The notes: a model not told the origin generated them from the sequence alone. Shown: positions 43,106 through 52,329, counted from the first letter of the stretch. The stretch: 64,000 bases of DNA from G963663315 sp963668255 (GCA_965116595.1 OZ220708.1:2542001-2606000), one strand, 5' to 3'. Program-made: numbers and translations.

Positions 43106-43885
43106 TCAGGAGCCTCCAAACATCAACGCTGTCAATATGTAGTCGCCGCCGAGTATGGCGAGCGAAGATGAAACTACCGTTCTGGTTGTCGCTCGGCTTA
43201 CCCCTTCCGATGTCGGTTCAGCATCATATCCTTCGAACAAGGCAATCCAGACCACGATAAAGCCGAACACCACACTTTTTATCACACCATTCAGCACGTC
43301 ATCAACCAACTCGACACCATTCTCGATGGAAGTCCAAAAGACTCCCGGGTCAACCCCGAATTGGCCATGGGCTACCAGATACCCACCCAGTATGCCGACA
43401 GCGCTCATCATTGCCGCCAGCAGTGGCATGGCAATTATACCGGCGATAAACCTTGGACCAATCACCCTGATCATCGGATTCACAGCCATCATTTCCATCG
43501 CAGCCAACTGCTCTGTAGTTTTCATCAAACCAATCTCTGCGGTCAGTGCGGACCCCGCCCTGCCTGCGAACAACAAGGCAGCAAGCACCGGGCCGAGTTC
43601 CCTGACCAGGAATAATGCAACAACCAACCCCAGGCTGGACTCGGCGCTGAAATTTACCAGTTGATAATATCCCTGCAACCCCAGAACCATACCCACGAAC
43701 AACCCGGATACCAGGATAATGAGCATGGTCAATACACCAATTGAATAAATCTGCTGAATGATCAGAGACCCCCTTGGCAGACACTGACAGGCGCCGCGCA
43801 GCGCTTGCAACAGGAACAAAAAGGCGGCGCCGAGTCTGTAAAACAGTCCCAGTCCCCAATTCCCGAGATTGCTGACAAAGCTCAC
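43106..43885 (-). CDS. mlaE: Lipid transport permease MlaE
   Basis: The 259-residue membrane protein shows the MlaE/YrbE features: QIYSIGVLTMLIILVSGLFVGMVLGLQGY, a central FLVRELGPVLAALLFAGRAGSALTAEIGLMKTTEQLAAMEMMAVNP and C-terminal VSRATTRTVVSSSLAILGGDYILTALMFG. It is the permease core of the Mla complex. Its start overlaps mlaF by 4 bases. Confidence 0.97.
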   Translation of the reverse strand: MSFVSNLGNWGLGLFYRLGAAFLFLLQALRGACQCLPRGSLIIQQIYSIGVLTMLIILVSGLFVGMVLGLQGYYQLVNFSAESSLGLVVALFLVRELGPVLAALLFAGRAGSALTAEIGLMKTTEQLAAMEMMAVNPMIRVIGPRFIAGIIAMPLLAAMMSAVGILGGYLVAHGQFGVDPGVFWTSIENGVELVDDVLNGVIKSVVFGFIVVWIALFEGYDAEPTSEGVSRATTRTVVSSSLAILGGDYILTALMFGGS

Positions 43886-44712
43886 TGATCGTGCACTCCC
43901 AGATCATCGAGATAATTCCCGGCGGGGTAGTGGTATCTGACCGGGCCATCCGGCAACCCATTCATGAACTGTCGGATATCGGGCTGACTACTGTTCATCA
44001 TATCCTCTGCACTACCATGCCCTACGACCTTTTTGTTATCCAGTAAATAAACGTAGTCGGCAATACTGCACCCTTCATGCACATCATGAGTAACCACCAC
44101 GGAGGCGATCCCCATCGCATCATTCAATTTACGAATCAATTGGATGATAACCGACATGGAAATCGGATCAAGCCCGACGAATGGTTCATCATACATGATC
44201 AATTGCGGGTCAAGGGCAATGGCCCGCGCCAGCGAAACCCGACGAGCCATGCCACCGGATAACTCCGATGGCATCAAATTCCTGGCTCCGCGCAGTCCGA
44301 CCATTTCCAGTTTCATCAGTACCATCAGGCGAATAATATCCTCCGGCAAATCTGTTTGTTCCCGTATTGGGAATGCGATATTGTCATAGACATCCAGGTC
44401 AGTCAAAAGTGCATTGTTCTGGAACATTACGCCCATTTTCCTTCGCATCTCATACAGCTCGGAGCCCTGATCAGTCGGTATCGGCTTGCCATCAAAAATC
44501 AGATTTCCACGATCCGGCTTGATTCGTCCACCAAGCATACTCAGAAATGTTGATTTGCCACAGCCACTCGGACCCATGATAACTGTCACTTTCCCACGGG
44601 GAAGAGCCAGATTCAGACCATCAAAAATGCTGCGGTGTCCGAAAGAAAAGTGAACATCCGTAGCCTCGACAAGAGGGTTATCAAAAAGATTCGAGGAGTG
44701 GGGACGACTCAT
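43882..44712 (-). CDS. mlaF: Lipid transport ATPase MlaF
   Basis: The 276-residue product starts at ATG 44712 (MSRPHSSNLFDNPLVEATDV). A longer open frame runs through the tRNA-Pro gene and is excluded. Walker A is GPSGCGKST, the signature LSGGMARRVSLARA, Walker B LIMYDEPFVGLDP and the H-loop is in VVVTHDV. It drives phospholipid trafficking through MlaE. Only 26 bases separate it from the mature 3' end of tRNA-Pro. Confidence 0.96.
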   Translation of the reverse strand: MSRPHSSNLFDNPLVEATDVHFSFGHRSIFDGLNLALPRGKVTVIMGPSGCGKSTFLSMLGGRIKPDRGNLIFDGKPIPTDQGSELYEMRRKMGVMFQNNALLTDLDVYDNIAFPIREQTDLPEDIIRLMVLMKLEMVGLRGARNLMPSELSGGMARRVSLARAIALDPQLIMYDEPFVGLDPISMSVIIQLIRKLNDAMGIASVVVTHDVHEGCSIADYVYLLDNKKVVGHGSAEDMMNSSQPDIRQFMNGLPDGPVRYHYPAGNYLDDLGVHDQ

Positions 44713-44738
44713 TCTACTGGTATATGCCTGTATTTTAT

Positions 44739-44815
44739 TGGTCGGGGTGAGAGGATTTGAACCTCCGACCACCGCAACCCCATTGCGGTGCGCTACCAGG
44801 CTGCGCCACACCCCG
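44739..44815 (-). tRNA. tRNA-Pro, anticodon GGG
   Basis: 77 bases with encoded CCA. The acceptor CGGGGTG pairs perfectly with CACCCCG. The D-arm reads GCGCAGCCTGGTAGCGC. The anticodon stem CCGCA/TGCGG holds loop ATGGGGT, giving GGG. The T-loop is TTCAAAT. The mla operon starts 26 bases downstream on the same strand. Confidence 0.97.
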
Positions 44816-44819
44816 AATT

Positions 44820-44840
44820 CCGACAGGAAGTTCCTGTCGG
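44820..44840. repeat. Perfect 10-bp inverted repeat between the merR-like gene and tRNA-Pro
   Basis: CCGACAGGAA, one base, TTCCTGTCGG. It would form a very stable hairpin in the transcript (with a larger practical loop) and lies 5 bases upstream of the mature tRNA-Pro 5' end. There is no T-tract on either side. It may help end the ihfA-merR transcript, aid tRNA processing, or bind a protein as DNA. Confidence 0.6.
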
Positions 44841-44866
44841 TGAAAATCTGGATTGATCTCCAAGGA

Positions 44867-45238
44867 TCAGCTCAGGATTTGATGAACTTCGGAAAGCTCC
44901 TCAATCAGTTGTGAGACCATCTTGCTGGTATCCTGAGTACTTTGTAAAACCACACCCGATTCAGAATCATCATTGGCAAGCTGTTCCAACTGGCTTCTCG
45001 CACCACTTATCGTAAATCCTTCCTTGTACAACATCCGGCAAATTTGTCGGATCAGCTTGACCTCATGTCTTTGGTAATACCGCCTTCCACGGCGTTTAAC
45101 GGGCTTTAACTGGGGAAATACTGTCTCCCAGTAACGTAAAACCTGTGGTTTGGTTTCGCAAAGCTTGCTTACTTCGCCAATAGCGAAATATCGCTTGGGA
45201 GGTATTGGAGGGAGTTCAAACCCACTTGGATCAAGCAT
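44867..45238 (-). CDS. MerR-family transcriptional regulator
   Basis: The 123-residue protein has an N-terminal winged helix-turn-helix (about 12-80): YFAIGEVSKLCETKPQVLRYWETVFPQLKPVKRRGRRYYQRHEVKLI, followed by a short helix. There is no cysteine metal-binding loop at the C-terminus. A gene of this type directly after ihfA is common in gammaproteobacteria, and its targets are not known. It overlaps the ihfA stop by one base. Confidence 0.88.
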   Translation of the reverse strand: MLDPSGFELPPIPPKRYFAIGEVSKLCETKPQVLRYWETVFPQLKPVKRRGRRYYQRHEVKLIRQICRMLYKEGFTISGARSQLEQLANDDSESGVVLQSTQDTSKMVSQLIEELSEVHQILS

Positions 45239-45564
45239 CAGCGTATTTGATCATCCCTGCGTTTCAGGTTTAGATCAAATACGTTTTTATTGACGTTCTT
45301 TTTCAGCTTTTGACCTGACTTGAAGGTGACTACCCGCCTGGGCGAGATAGACACTTCTTCCCCGGTTTTCGGATTACGTCCAAGGCGTTCCGGTTTTTCA
45401 CGGAGGTTGAAGCTGCCAAACCCCGATAACTTGATCGAATGTCCTTCTGCGAGTAGTAGACGGATATTCTCGAAAAATGAATCAACAAACTCCTTGGACT
45501 CACGTTTATTCAACCCGACTTCATTGAAAAGTGTATCCCTTAAATCTGCTTTTGTTACCGTCAT
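45238..45564 (-). CDS. ihfA: Integration host factor alpha subunit
   Basis: The 108-residue HU-family protein contains TKADLRDTLFNEVGLNKRESKEFVDSFF, IKLSGFGSFNLREKPERLGRNPKTGEEVSISPRRVVTFKSGQKLKK. The RNPKTGE arm with the intercalating proline is visible. It bends DNA as a heterodimer with IhfB. It is slightly longer than E. coli IhfA (99 aa) because of its C-terminal tail. It is downstream of pheT by 63 bases. Confidence 0.97.
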   Translation of the reverse strand: MTVTKADLRDTLFNEVGLNKRESKEFVDSFFENIRLLLAEGHSIKLSGFGSFNLREKPERLGRNPKTGEEVSISPRRVVTFKSGQKLKKNVNKNVFDLNLKRRDDQIR

Positions 45565-45627
45565 ATTATCGGTGCTTACTTTGATTTATCGGTACTTGCT
45601 TTGGTTTTCGAATTGTTATTTTATTGT

Positions 45628-48015
45628 TTATTGACGTAGGCGTGCACCCGTTTCACGTTCAAGCAGCCCGATAATTCGCTCTGTTACAACTTCTACTTCA
45701 GAGGATTTAAGACTGCTTGATTCTGACTGAAATGTCAAGGCAACAGCCAGGCTTTTCTTGTTTCTTTCCAGCTTGTATTCGCGGTAAATGTCAAACAACT
45801 CGAGCTTCTTCAATAATTCTCCACCGCCAGCGCGAATGATTTCCAACACAGATTGCACTTCAACTTCCTCATCAACCAGGATGGCCAGATCTCTTTGCAG
45901 AGAAGGAAACTTCGACACTTCGGAAAATTCAGGCAATCCTGAGTGGGTTACCATCGAGAGGTCAATTTCAAACAGATAAACGGATTGGTCAAATTCATAA
46001 AAGTTTTGATGTGCAGGATGAAGCCTGCCAATATGACCAATGACATCATTTTCACATTCTATCCGGGCGCATTGTCCGGGATGCAATGCACTGTGTACTG
46101 TTTGCCTGAATTGAAATCGATCAGGATTGACGGACAAATTCAGGACCGCTTCAAGATCCCCCTTGAGATCAAAAAAATCCACTTCCCTTGGATCGTGTCC
46201 CCATTGACTTGGCAGACAAAGTCCGCTTATCAGACCGGCCAGATGATTTTCTTCATGGCTCTTTCTCTCATTATCGGCTTTGTTGAAAACATGTCCGATT
46301 TCGAAAAACCGGACCCGGCTCTCCTGGCGGTTCAGGTTATTCTGCAACGCCTCCAATAAACCGGGCCAAAGGCTTTGACGCATCACTGCCATATTGTCAG
46401 CGATAGGGTTGGCCAGCACAACCGCATCCACCCTGTCCAGTAAGTTCTCCTGGGAAGCCGGATCCACAAAGCTGTAGGTCATTGCTTCATGATAGCCTCT
46501 TTGAATCAGTACCTGTTTGATATCATGTTGGGTGATGACGCCTTCACGGTAGCGGCCAGCCTGATGATTTGCCGAAGGCGCTGTCGGCGCAATTTTCTCA
46601 AAGCCATAACAACGCCCCACCTCTTCCACGAGATCATGTTGACCCTGAATATCGAACCTCCAGCCTGGCGGTATGACTTCCCATCCGGATGCGGTTGGGG
46701 TCACTGACATTCCAAGACCCCGCATGATTCTGGCTGTCTCTTTGGCAGGAACACGAGTGCCGAGTACCCGTTCGATTTCTGACTGGTGAAATCTGATTGG
46801 CAGGAATTGCGGAAGCGCTGATCTTTCGATTGCATCGGTAACCGGCCCGGCCCGACCACCCGCGATTTCAAGAACCAGTCCGGTTGCCCTTTCTATTGCG
46901 CTCAACTGGAGTTCACTATCCACCCCCCTTTCGAATCGATGGGAGGCATCCGTATGCATGCCGAGTTGCCGGGCCTTGCCAAGAATGTCGTCAGGCAGAA
47001 AGAGTGCGGACTCGAGATATATATCCGTGGTGTTGTCGGTTATCGCAGAACTGTTTCCGCCCATAATTCCGGCAAGCGCAATCGCTGTTTGATGATCGGC
47101 AATAACCAGGTTGCTGTTCGACAGCTTCACCGTGCTGCCATCGAGCAGTTCAAGTTCCTCTCCTTCACCTGCTCTTCTGACCACAATGCCACCGTTGATC
47201 CGGGACAGATCAAAAGCATGCATTGGTTGACCGAGTTCATGCATCACATAGTTGGAAATATCGACTATCGGGTTAATGCTGCGCATCCCTGAGCGACGCA
47301 ATCTTTCAACCATCCAGTCCGGTGTTCTCGCACTCATGTCGATACCCTGAATCGCCCGACCTGCATATCGCGGGCAGGCATCAACCGCTTCCAGCCTGAC
47401 CTCAAGAGACCGTGAAATTGTCGGCTGGCTGACGTCAATTGCGGGAATTTCAAGTCTGGAGTCGGTCAACACCGATATTTCACGGGCCACGCCGACCATG
47501 CCAAGACAATCTCCACGATTTGGCGTCAGCTTGAATTCGAATACCAGGTCGTGCAGATCAAGGTAGTCGGCAATACCGGCGCCCAACGGTGCATTCTGAT
47601 CCAATTCAATAATCCCGTGAGCAGATTCCGCCAGACCCAATTCCATCGCAGAGCACAACATGCCCTCGGAATCTTCTCCTTTGACATCCCGCCTGGAAAT
47701 GGTCATATCGCCTATTTTCGCTCCTGCTCTGGCTACCGCGGTTCGTAATCCCTCACGTACATTTTCTGCGCCACACACTATGGACAATCGTTCTTTGTTG
47801 CCGACTCTGACTTCACACAAACTCAGGTTCGGAGCATGCGGATGGGTTGTGACAGCGGTAATTTCGCCCACTACGACCCTGATTGAATCCAAATGCGGAC
47901 CCGCGCGGGTTATAGACTCCACTTCCAAGCCGGCGAGAGTGAGTTTTTCAGCCAGTTCTTCGGTCGAAATATTCGGATTGACCCACTCCCTTATCCAGGA
48001 TTCACTGACCAGCAT
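45628..48015 (-). CDS. pheT: Phenylalanyl-tRNA synthetase beta subunit
   Basis: The 795-residue protein shows an EMAP/tRNA-binding domain (about 40-150), the B3/B4 editing domain (GMRSINPIVDISNYVMHELGQPMHAFD), B5 and catalytic-like modules, and the C-terminal anticodon-binding FDX domain (SEVSKFPSLQRDLAILVDEEV). It forms the alpha2beta2 enzyme with PheS. It starts 14 bases after the pheS stop. Confidence 0.98.
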   Translation of the reverse strand: MLVSESWIREWVNPNISTEELAEKLTLAGLEVESITRAGPHLDSIRVVVGEITAVTTHPHAPNLSLCEVRVGNKERLSIVCGAENVREGLRTAVARAGAKIGDMTISRRDVKGEDSEGMLCSAMELGLAESAHGIIELDQNAPLGAGIADYLDLHDLVFEFKLTPNRGDCLGMVGVAREISVLTDSRLEIPAIDVSQPTISRSLEVRLEAVDACPRYAGRAIQGIDMSARTPDWMVERLRRSGMRSINPIVDISNYVMHELGQPMHAFDLSRINGGIVVRRAGEGEELELLDGSTVKLSNSNLVIADHQTAIALAGIMGGNSSAITDNTTDIYLESALFLPDDILGKARQLGMHTDASHRFERGVDSELQLSAIERATGLVLEIAGGRAGPVTDAIERSALPQFLPIRFHQSEIERVLGTRVPAKETARIMRGLGMSVTPTASGWEVIPPGWRFDIQGQHDLVEEVGRCYGFEKIAPTAPSANHQAGRYREGVITQHDIKQVLIQRGYHEAMTYSFVDPASQENLLDRVDAVVLANPIADNMAVMRQSLWPGLLEALQNNLNRQESRVRFFEIGHVFNKADNERKSHEENHLAGLISGLCLPSQWGHDPREVDFFDLKGDLEAVLNLSVNPDRFQFRQTVHSALHPGQCARIECENDVIGHIGRLHPAHQNFYEFDQSVYLFEIDLSMVTHSGLPEFSEVSKFPSLQRDLAILVDEEVEVQSVLEIIRAGGGELLKKLELFDIYREYKLERNKKSLAVALTFQSESSSLKSSEVEVVTERIIGLLERETGARLRQ

Positions 48016-48029
48016 AGCGCACGCCCGGT

Positions 48030-49067
48030 TTATACGGTGCCATGAAATTGTCGCAGGAAGGACAAATCATTGTTGAAAAACAAGCGCAGATCGTTTACTC
48101 CATAACGCAGCATGGTCAAGCGTTCGACTCCCAATCCGAATGCATATCCGGAATATACCGTACTGTCTACGTTGCCGTGTCTGAGCACTTCAGGATGAAC
48201 CATGCCGCAGCCCAGCACTTCCAGCCATCCGGTATGCTTGCAGATTCGACAACCCCTGTTGTTACAGAATACGCACCCCATATCCACTTCTGCCGAGGGT
48301 TCCGTGAAAGGGAAATACGACGACCTGAATCTGACCGGAAGATCCTTCTCGAAAAACTCCTGTATAAAATAGATGAGGATACCCTTGAGATCCGAGAAGG
48401 TAATATCCGTATCGATACACAGGCCTTCGAGTTGATGAAACATCGGGGTATGAGTTATATCGGAATCACAACGATACACCCGTCCAGGAGCGATCACTCG
48501 AATCGGCGGCCGGTTATCGTGCATGTACCGAATCTGTACAGGAGAAGTATGCGTTCTCAGCACTACATGATCCTCGATGTAGAACGTATCATGCATCGCG
48601 CGGGCAGGATGATTCCGGGGAATATTGAGTGCCTCGAAGTTGTGGTAGTCATCCTCGATCTCGGGTCCCGTTGCGATATTGAAACCCATTCGGTCAAAAA
48701 TATCCTCCATCCTCCTGAAAGTACGCGAAACCGGATGGAGGGCGCCGGTCGATTGCCCTCTTCCTGGTTGAGTGACATCGATTTTCTCTTTCTCCAGTTG
48801 CCCGGCAGTCTCCTGAATCTCCAGTTCCTGATACCTGGATCGTATCTTGTCTGTGATTTGCAACTTGATCCTGTTTACATCCTCGCCAAAACTTTTCCGC
48901 TCGGTGGGAAGCAAACTGCCAATCCGTTTCAACTGTCCGGTAATAATCCCCTTTTTGCCGAGATACTCAACACGAATGACATCCAGTGCAGCCCGGGACT
49001 CTGCACCGCGAATAGCATCCACGGCTTTCTGGTAAATAAATACCGGATGTCGATTATCAGAAGACAC
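48030..49067 (-). CDS. pheS: Phenylalanyl-tRNA synthetase alpha subunit
   Basis: The 345-residue class II catalytic subunit has LHPVSRTFRRMEDIFDRMGF, motif 2 in PGRVYRCDSDITHTPMFHQLEG and motif 3 GLGVERLTMLRYGVNDLRLF, preceded by an N-terminal coiled coil. A 391-codon open frame lies on the opposite strand, but it is a shadow. A 97-base gap separates it from rplT; I see no phenylalanine-rich leader peptide there. Confidence 0.98.
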   Translation of the reverse strand: MSSDNRHPVFIYQKAVDAIRGAESRAALDVIRVEYLGKKGIITGQLKRIGSLLPTERKSFGEDVNRIKLQITDKIRSRYQELEIQETAGQLEKEKIDVTQPGRGQSTGALHPVSRTFRRMEDIFDRMGFNIATGPEIEDDYHNFEALNIPRNHPARAMHDTFYIEDHVVLRTHTSPVQIRYMHDNRPPIRVIAPGRVYRCDSDITHTPMFHQLEGLCIDTDITFSDLKGILIYFIQEFFEKDLPVRFRSSYFPFTEPSAEVDMGCVFCNNRGCRICKHTGWLEVLGCGMVHPEVLRHGNVDSTVYSGYAFGLGVERLTMLRYGVNDLRLFFNNDLSFLRQFHGTV

Positions 49068-49164
49068 AGTATATTGGAAAGTTTCAATTCCCCTGCTGAC
49101 TGCACCGGGAATCAGGGTGAAACACCGGGGTTGCAGAGATTATTCTGCCCCACAACAACCAGGT

Positions 49165-49533
49165 TCAGGTGGTTGGACTATCCAGAGCCAGCTTTGCCTG
49201 ATCCGCCAGCTCCATAAATGCCGCCTTGTCGTGAACGGCAAGATCAGACAACACTTTACGGTCCAATTCAATACTGGCTTTGTTCAATCCAGCAATAAAA
49301 CGACTGTAACTGATTCCATTTTCTCGCGCTGCCGCATTGATACGTACAATCCACAGGGAACGAAATTGACGTTTTCTCTGACGTCTGTCCCGATAAGCGT
49401 ATTGACCCGCTTTATCTACTGCCTGTTTGGCAACCTTGTAAAGCCGACTGCGGGCGCCACGATACCCCTTGGCTTGTTTCAGTACCTTTTTATGACGGGC
49501 CTTGGCTACCACGCCTCTCTTTACTCTTGACAT
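49165..49533 (-). CDS. rplT: 50S ribosomal protein L20
   Basis: The 122-residue basic protein matches L20: VKRGVVAKARHKKVLKQAKGYRGARSRLYKVAKQAV and RDRRQRKRQFRSLWIVRINAAARENGISYSRFIAGL. L20 is needed early in 50S assembly and in E. coli represses rpmI-rplT translation. It follows rpmI by 19 bases. Confidence 0.99.
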   Translation of the reverse strand: MSRVKRGVVAKARHKKVLKQAKGYRGARSRLYKVAKQAVDKAGQYAYRDRRQRKRQFRSLWIVRINAAARENGISYSRFIAGLNKASIELDRKVLSDLAVHDKAAFMELADQAKLALDSPTT

Positions 49534-49552
49534 ATTCCTGTTCCTTGATTGA

Positions 49553-49750
49553 TCAACTATAGGGAAGCAACTGTTTAACAGCAGCGTGATCTGCAGAATC
49601 GACCATCAGGCCAGTCCTGAGATGCCGCTTTCGCTTGGTGCTTTTCTTGGTCAGAATATGATTCAAGTGGGATTGGGAACGTTTGAATTTTCCCGAGGCT
49701 GTGCGTTTGAAACGCTTGGCCGCACCACTATTGGTTTTAAGTTTTGGCAT
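49553..49750 (-). CDS. rpmI: 50S ribosomal protein L35
   Basis: The 65-residue basic protein begins MPKLKTNSGAAKRFKRTASGKFKRSQSHLNHILTKKSTKRKRHLR, the L35 signature. It lies between infC (103-base gap) and rplT in the standard order. Confidence 0.99.
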   Translation of the reverse strand: MPKLKTNSGAAKRFKRTASGKFKRSQSHLNHILTKKSTKRKRHLRTGLMVDSADHAAVKQLLPYS

Positions 49751-49853
49751 TACTTACTCCAGTATTTTCGGCCTTGAAATAATTTCGGCCGTATTAATTG
49801 TCACAGTTCAATAAAAACAACGATGGTAGTTCTGGAATGGACTACTTCTCGTT

Positions 49854-50420
49854 TTACGTTTCAAGCTGCCCGGATATATGCGAAACAGAACCAGCTTTTT
49901 TCAAATTCCTCTTCGGGGTCAAAACCATGACCATCTGACGTCCCTCCAGTTTTGCAATCTGCTCAACCTCGGCGATTTCCTGCAAATCCGCTTTCACCCG
50001 ATCCAGCATGATCAGACCCAATTCTTTATGAGCCATCTCCCGTCCCCTGAATCGCATGGTTACCTTGGTTTTGTTCCCCACCTTGAGAAACTCCGCCAGC
50101 TTTTTCACCTTAACGTCATAATCCCCAACATCGGTGCCGGGACGAAATTTAATCTCCTTTATCGTAATCTGTTTTTGTTTCTTTTTTGCATCCTGCCTTT
50201 TCTTGCTTTCGTTGTACAGAAACTTGCCATAATCCATGATTCGGCAAACGGGCGGATCAGCATTGGGAGAAATCTCTACCAGATCCATTCCAGCCTTTTC
50301 TGCGTTGACCAGCGCATCGTTTCTCGAAATGATGCCCAGTTGCTTGCCGTCCGTAGATATGACCCTTATTGGATCGCTTGTAATTTGATCGTTTACATTT
50401 GGTTGTTTTGGTTTTGCTAT
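49854..50420 (-). CDS. infC: Translation initiation factor IF-3 with an ATA start codon
   Basis: The first ATG in frame (50288) would cut off most of the N-terminal domain. Reading upstream, the frame encodes AKPKQPNVNDQITSDPIRVI and then GKQLGIISRNDALVNAEKAG, the normal IF-3 N-domain. It reaches a candidate ATA start at 50420, preceded by GAGGA with 7-base spacing, 19 bases after the thrS stop. No ATG, GTG or TTG is available there. The product is then 188 residues. Rare AUU/AUA starts on infC are known and let IF-3 repress its own translation. The C-domain (KIRPGTDVGDYDVKVKKL-like RNA-binding part) is intact. Confidence 0.94.
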   Translation of the reverse strand: MAKPKQPNVNDQITSDPIRVISTDGKQLGIISRNDALVNAEKAGMDLVEISPNADPPVCRIMDYGKFLYNESKKRQDAKKKQKQITIKEIKFRPGTDVGDYDVKVKKLAEFLKVGNKTKVTMRFRGREMAHKELGLIMLDRVKADLQEIAEVEQIAKLEGRQMVMVLTPKRNLKKAGSVSHISGQLET

Positions 50421-50439
50421 GTCTTGTTCCTCATCGGTC

Positions 50440-52329
50440 TCACTTTAGATAATCCCGTACGAACTGCTCAACGGGCATGGAACCCAGATCTTCCCCATCC
50501 AGTGCCCGAACTGCAACCAAATTTGTTTCAAGCTCACGGTTTCCCGCAATAAGCAGATACGGGATGCGCTGAATCGTATGCTGACGGATTTTAAATCCGA
50601 TCTTCTCGTTTCTCAAGTCGGATTCCACTCTGAACCCCTGTTTTTTCAAAGTTTCTTGTGTTTCCCTTACATAATTCGCCTGGTCGTCAGTAATATTCAT
50701 GATTACAGCCTGAACAGGAGCGAACCAGACCGGAAATTTACCTTCCCAATGTTCAATTAAAATACCGATAAATCGCTCAAAAGCGCCTATCAGGGCACGA
50801 TGCAACATGACCGGGGTCTTTCTGGAACCGTCTTCGGCAACGTACTCGGCATTCAAACGGGCTGGCATCGAAAAATCCACCTGCATGGTGCCGCATTGCC
50901 AGACCCTGCCAATACTGTCTTTCAGGGAGAACTCGATTTTCGGGCCATAGAAAGCGCCTTCACCCGGGTTTAATTCCCAATTCAGACTCTTGCTGTCCAA
51001 CGCTTGCGCCAGCGCCGCTTCGGCCTTGTCCCACTCTTCGTCACTGCCTACCCTGTTTTCCGGCCGGGTCGATAATTTATAGATAATACCGGTAAAACCA
51101 AAAGTGAGGTAGACGTGATGCAGGAAGTCGATAAAATCCGACACCTCGCTTTGTACCTGGTCTTCGGTACAAAAAATGTGTCCGTCATCCTGCACAAATG
51201 CCCGTACTCGCATCAATCCGTGCAAGGCGCCCGATAATTCATTTCGATGACATGAACCGAACTCTGCGAATCGAAGTGGTAAATCACGATAACTCTTCAG
51301 TCCTTGATTAAACACCTGAATATGGCAGGGACAATTCATCGGTTTGAGTGCAAAGTCACGGCCTTCCGATTTTACGGAAAACATGTCGTCACCAAATTTG
51401 TCCGCATGACCCGAACGCTCCCAAAGTGAGTAATCAACCACTTCGGGAGTATTGATTTCCAGGTAATTACGCTTGAGTTGCTCAGTCCTCATGTATTGTT
51501 GCAGTATTTGATACAGCGTCCAGCCCCGGGGATGCCAGAAAACCATGCCCGGCGCCTCTTCCTGCATGTGGAATAAATCAAGTTGCCTGCCCAGTTTACG
51601 GTGATCTCTCCTTGAAGCTTCTTCCAACTGATTCAGATAAGCTTTCAGTTGTTTTTTATCCGGCCACGCTGTTCCGTAAATTCGTTGAAGCATTTCATTC
51701 CTGGAATCCCCCCGCCAGTATGCTCCAGCAACTTTCATCAATTTGAACGCTTTCAGGTGGCCAGTGCTTGGCACGTGAGGACCTCGACATAAATCGGTAA
51801 AACCATTCTGGCTGTAGAGCGAGAGTTCCTCATCGTCCGGTATCGATTCAATAATTTCCGCCTTATACACTTCCCCCTGATCCCGGAAAAACTCAACTGC
51901 CGCTTTTCGCTCCATCAATGTTCGCTGAATACGGTGGTCGTCTTTGGCGATTTGTGACATGCGCTGTTCGATGGCAGCCAGGTCGTCCTCTGAAAATCCC
52001 GGGCGATATGAAAAATCATAGTAAAAACCATCAGCAATAACCGGGCCGATCGTCACCTGGGCTTCAGGGAATAACTGTTTCACTGCCTGAGCGAGCAAAT
52101 GCGCAGTTGAATGCCGGATGACTTCCAGACCCGCTGCATCCCTTGCGGTAACGATGCTCAGTTCGCAGTCTTCCTCCAGCAATGCGCTGGTATCGGTCAA
52201 TTCGCCATTCACAGTGGCCGCAATGGCAACTTTCGCCAAACCAGCGCCTATGTCCCGGGCAACGTCAAATACAGTCAGGGGGCTGTGAAAATTCCGGATG
52301 GACCCGTCAGGAAGAGAAATTCGAGGCAT
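50440..52329 (-). CDS. thrS: Threonyl-tRNA synthetase
   Basis: The 629-residue enzyme has an N-terminal TGS domain (about 1-60), the editing domain with HSTAHLLAQAVKQLFP, catalytic motif 2 (RFAEFGSCHRNELSGALHGLMRVRAF) with the zinc Cys in MNCPCHIQVF, and a C-terminal anticodon domain (FPVWFAPVQAVIMNITDDQANYV). Length is typical. It heads the thrS-infC-rpmI-rplT-pheST series. Confidence 0.99.
   Translation of the reverse strand: MPRISLPDGSIRNFHSPLTVFDVARDIGAGLAKVAIAATVNGELTDTSALLEEDCELSIVTARDAAGLEVIRHSTAHLLAQAVKQLFPEAQVTIGPVIADGFYYDFSYRPGFSEDDLAAIEQRMSQIAKDDHRIQRTLMERKAAVEFFRDQGEVYKAEIIESIPDDEELSLYSQNGFTDLCRGPHVPSTGHLKAFKLMKVAGAYWRGDSRNEMLQRIYGTAWPDKKQLKAYLNQLEEASRRDHRKLGRQLDLFHMQEEAPGMVFWHPRGWTLYQILQQYMRTEQLKRNYLEINTPEVVDYSLWERSGHADKFGDDMFSVKSEGRDFALKPMNCPCHIQVFNQGLKSYRDLPLRFAEFGSCHRNELSGALHGLMRVRAFVQDDGHIFCTEDQVQSEVSDFIDFLHHVYLTFGFTGIIYKLSTRPENRVGSDEEWDKAEAALAQALDSKSLNWELNPGEGAFYGPKIEFSLKDSIGRVWQCGTMQVDFSMPARLNAEYVAEDGSRKTPVMLHRALIGAFERFIGILIEHWEGKFPVWFAPVQAVIMNITDDQANYVRETQETLKKQGFRVESDLRNEKIGFKIRQHTIQRIPYLLIAGNRELETNLVAVRALDGEDLGSMPVEQFVRDYLK

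Noticed and set aside
44713..44811. Longer mlaF start
   Set aside because: The extension would translate the tRNA-Pro gene; ATG 44712 fits the family start.
49068..49164. pheST attenuator with a leader peptide
   Set aside because: No phenylalanine-rich short frame or terminator hairpin with a T-tract in the gap.
48042..49217. 391-codon open frame on the plus strand opposite pheS
   Set aside because: It lies entirely across pheS and its leader; pheS has full motifs and operon context. The antisense product shows no domain pattern and is a codon-bias shadow.
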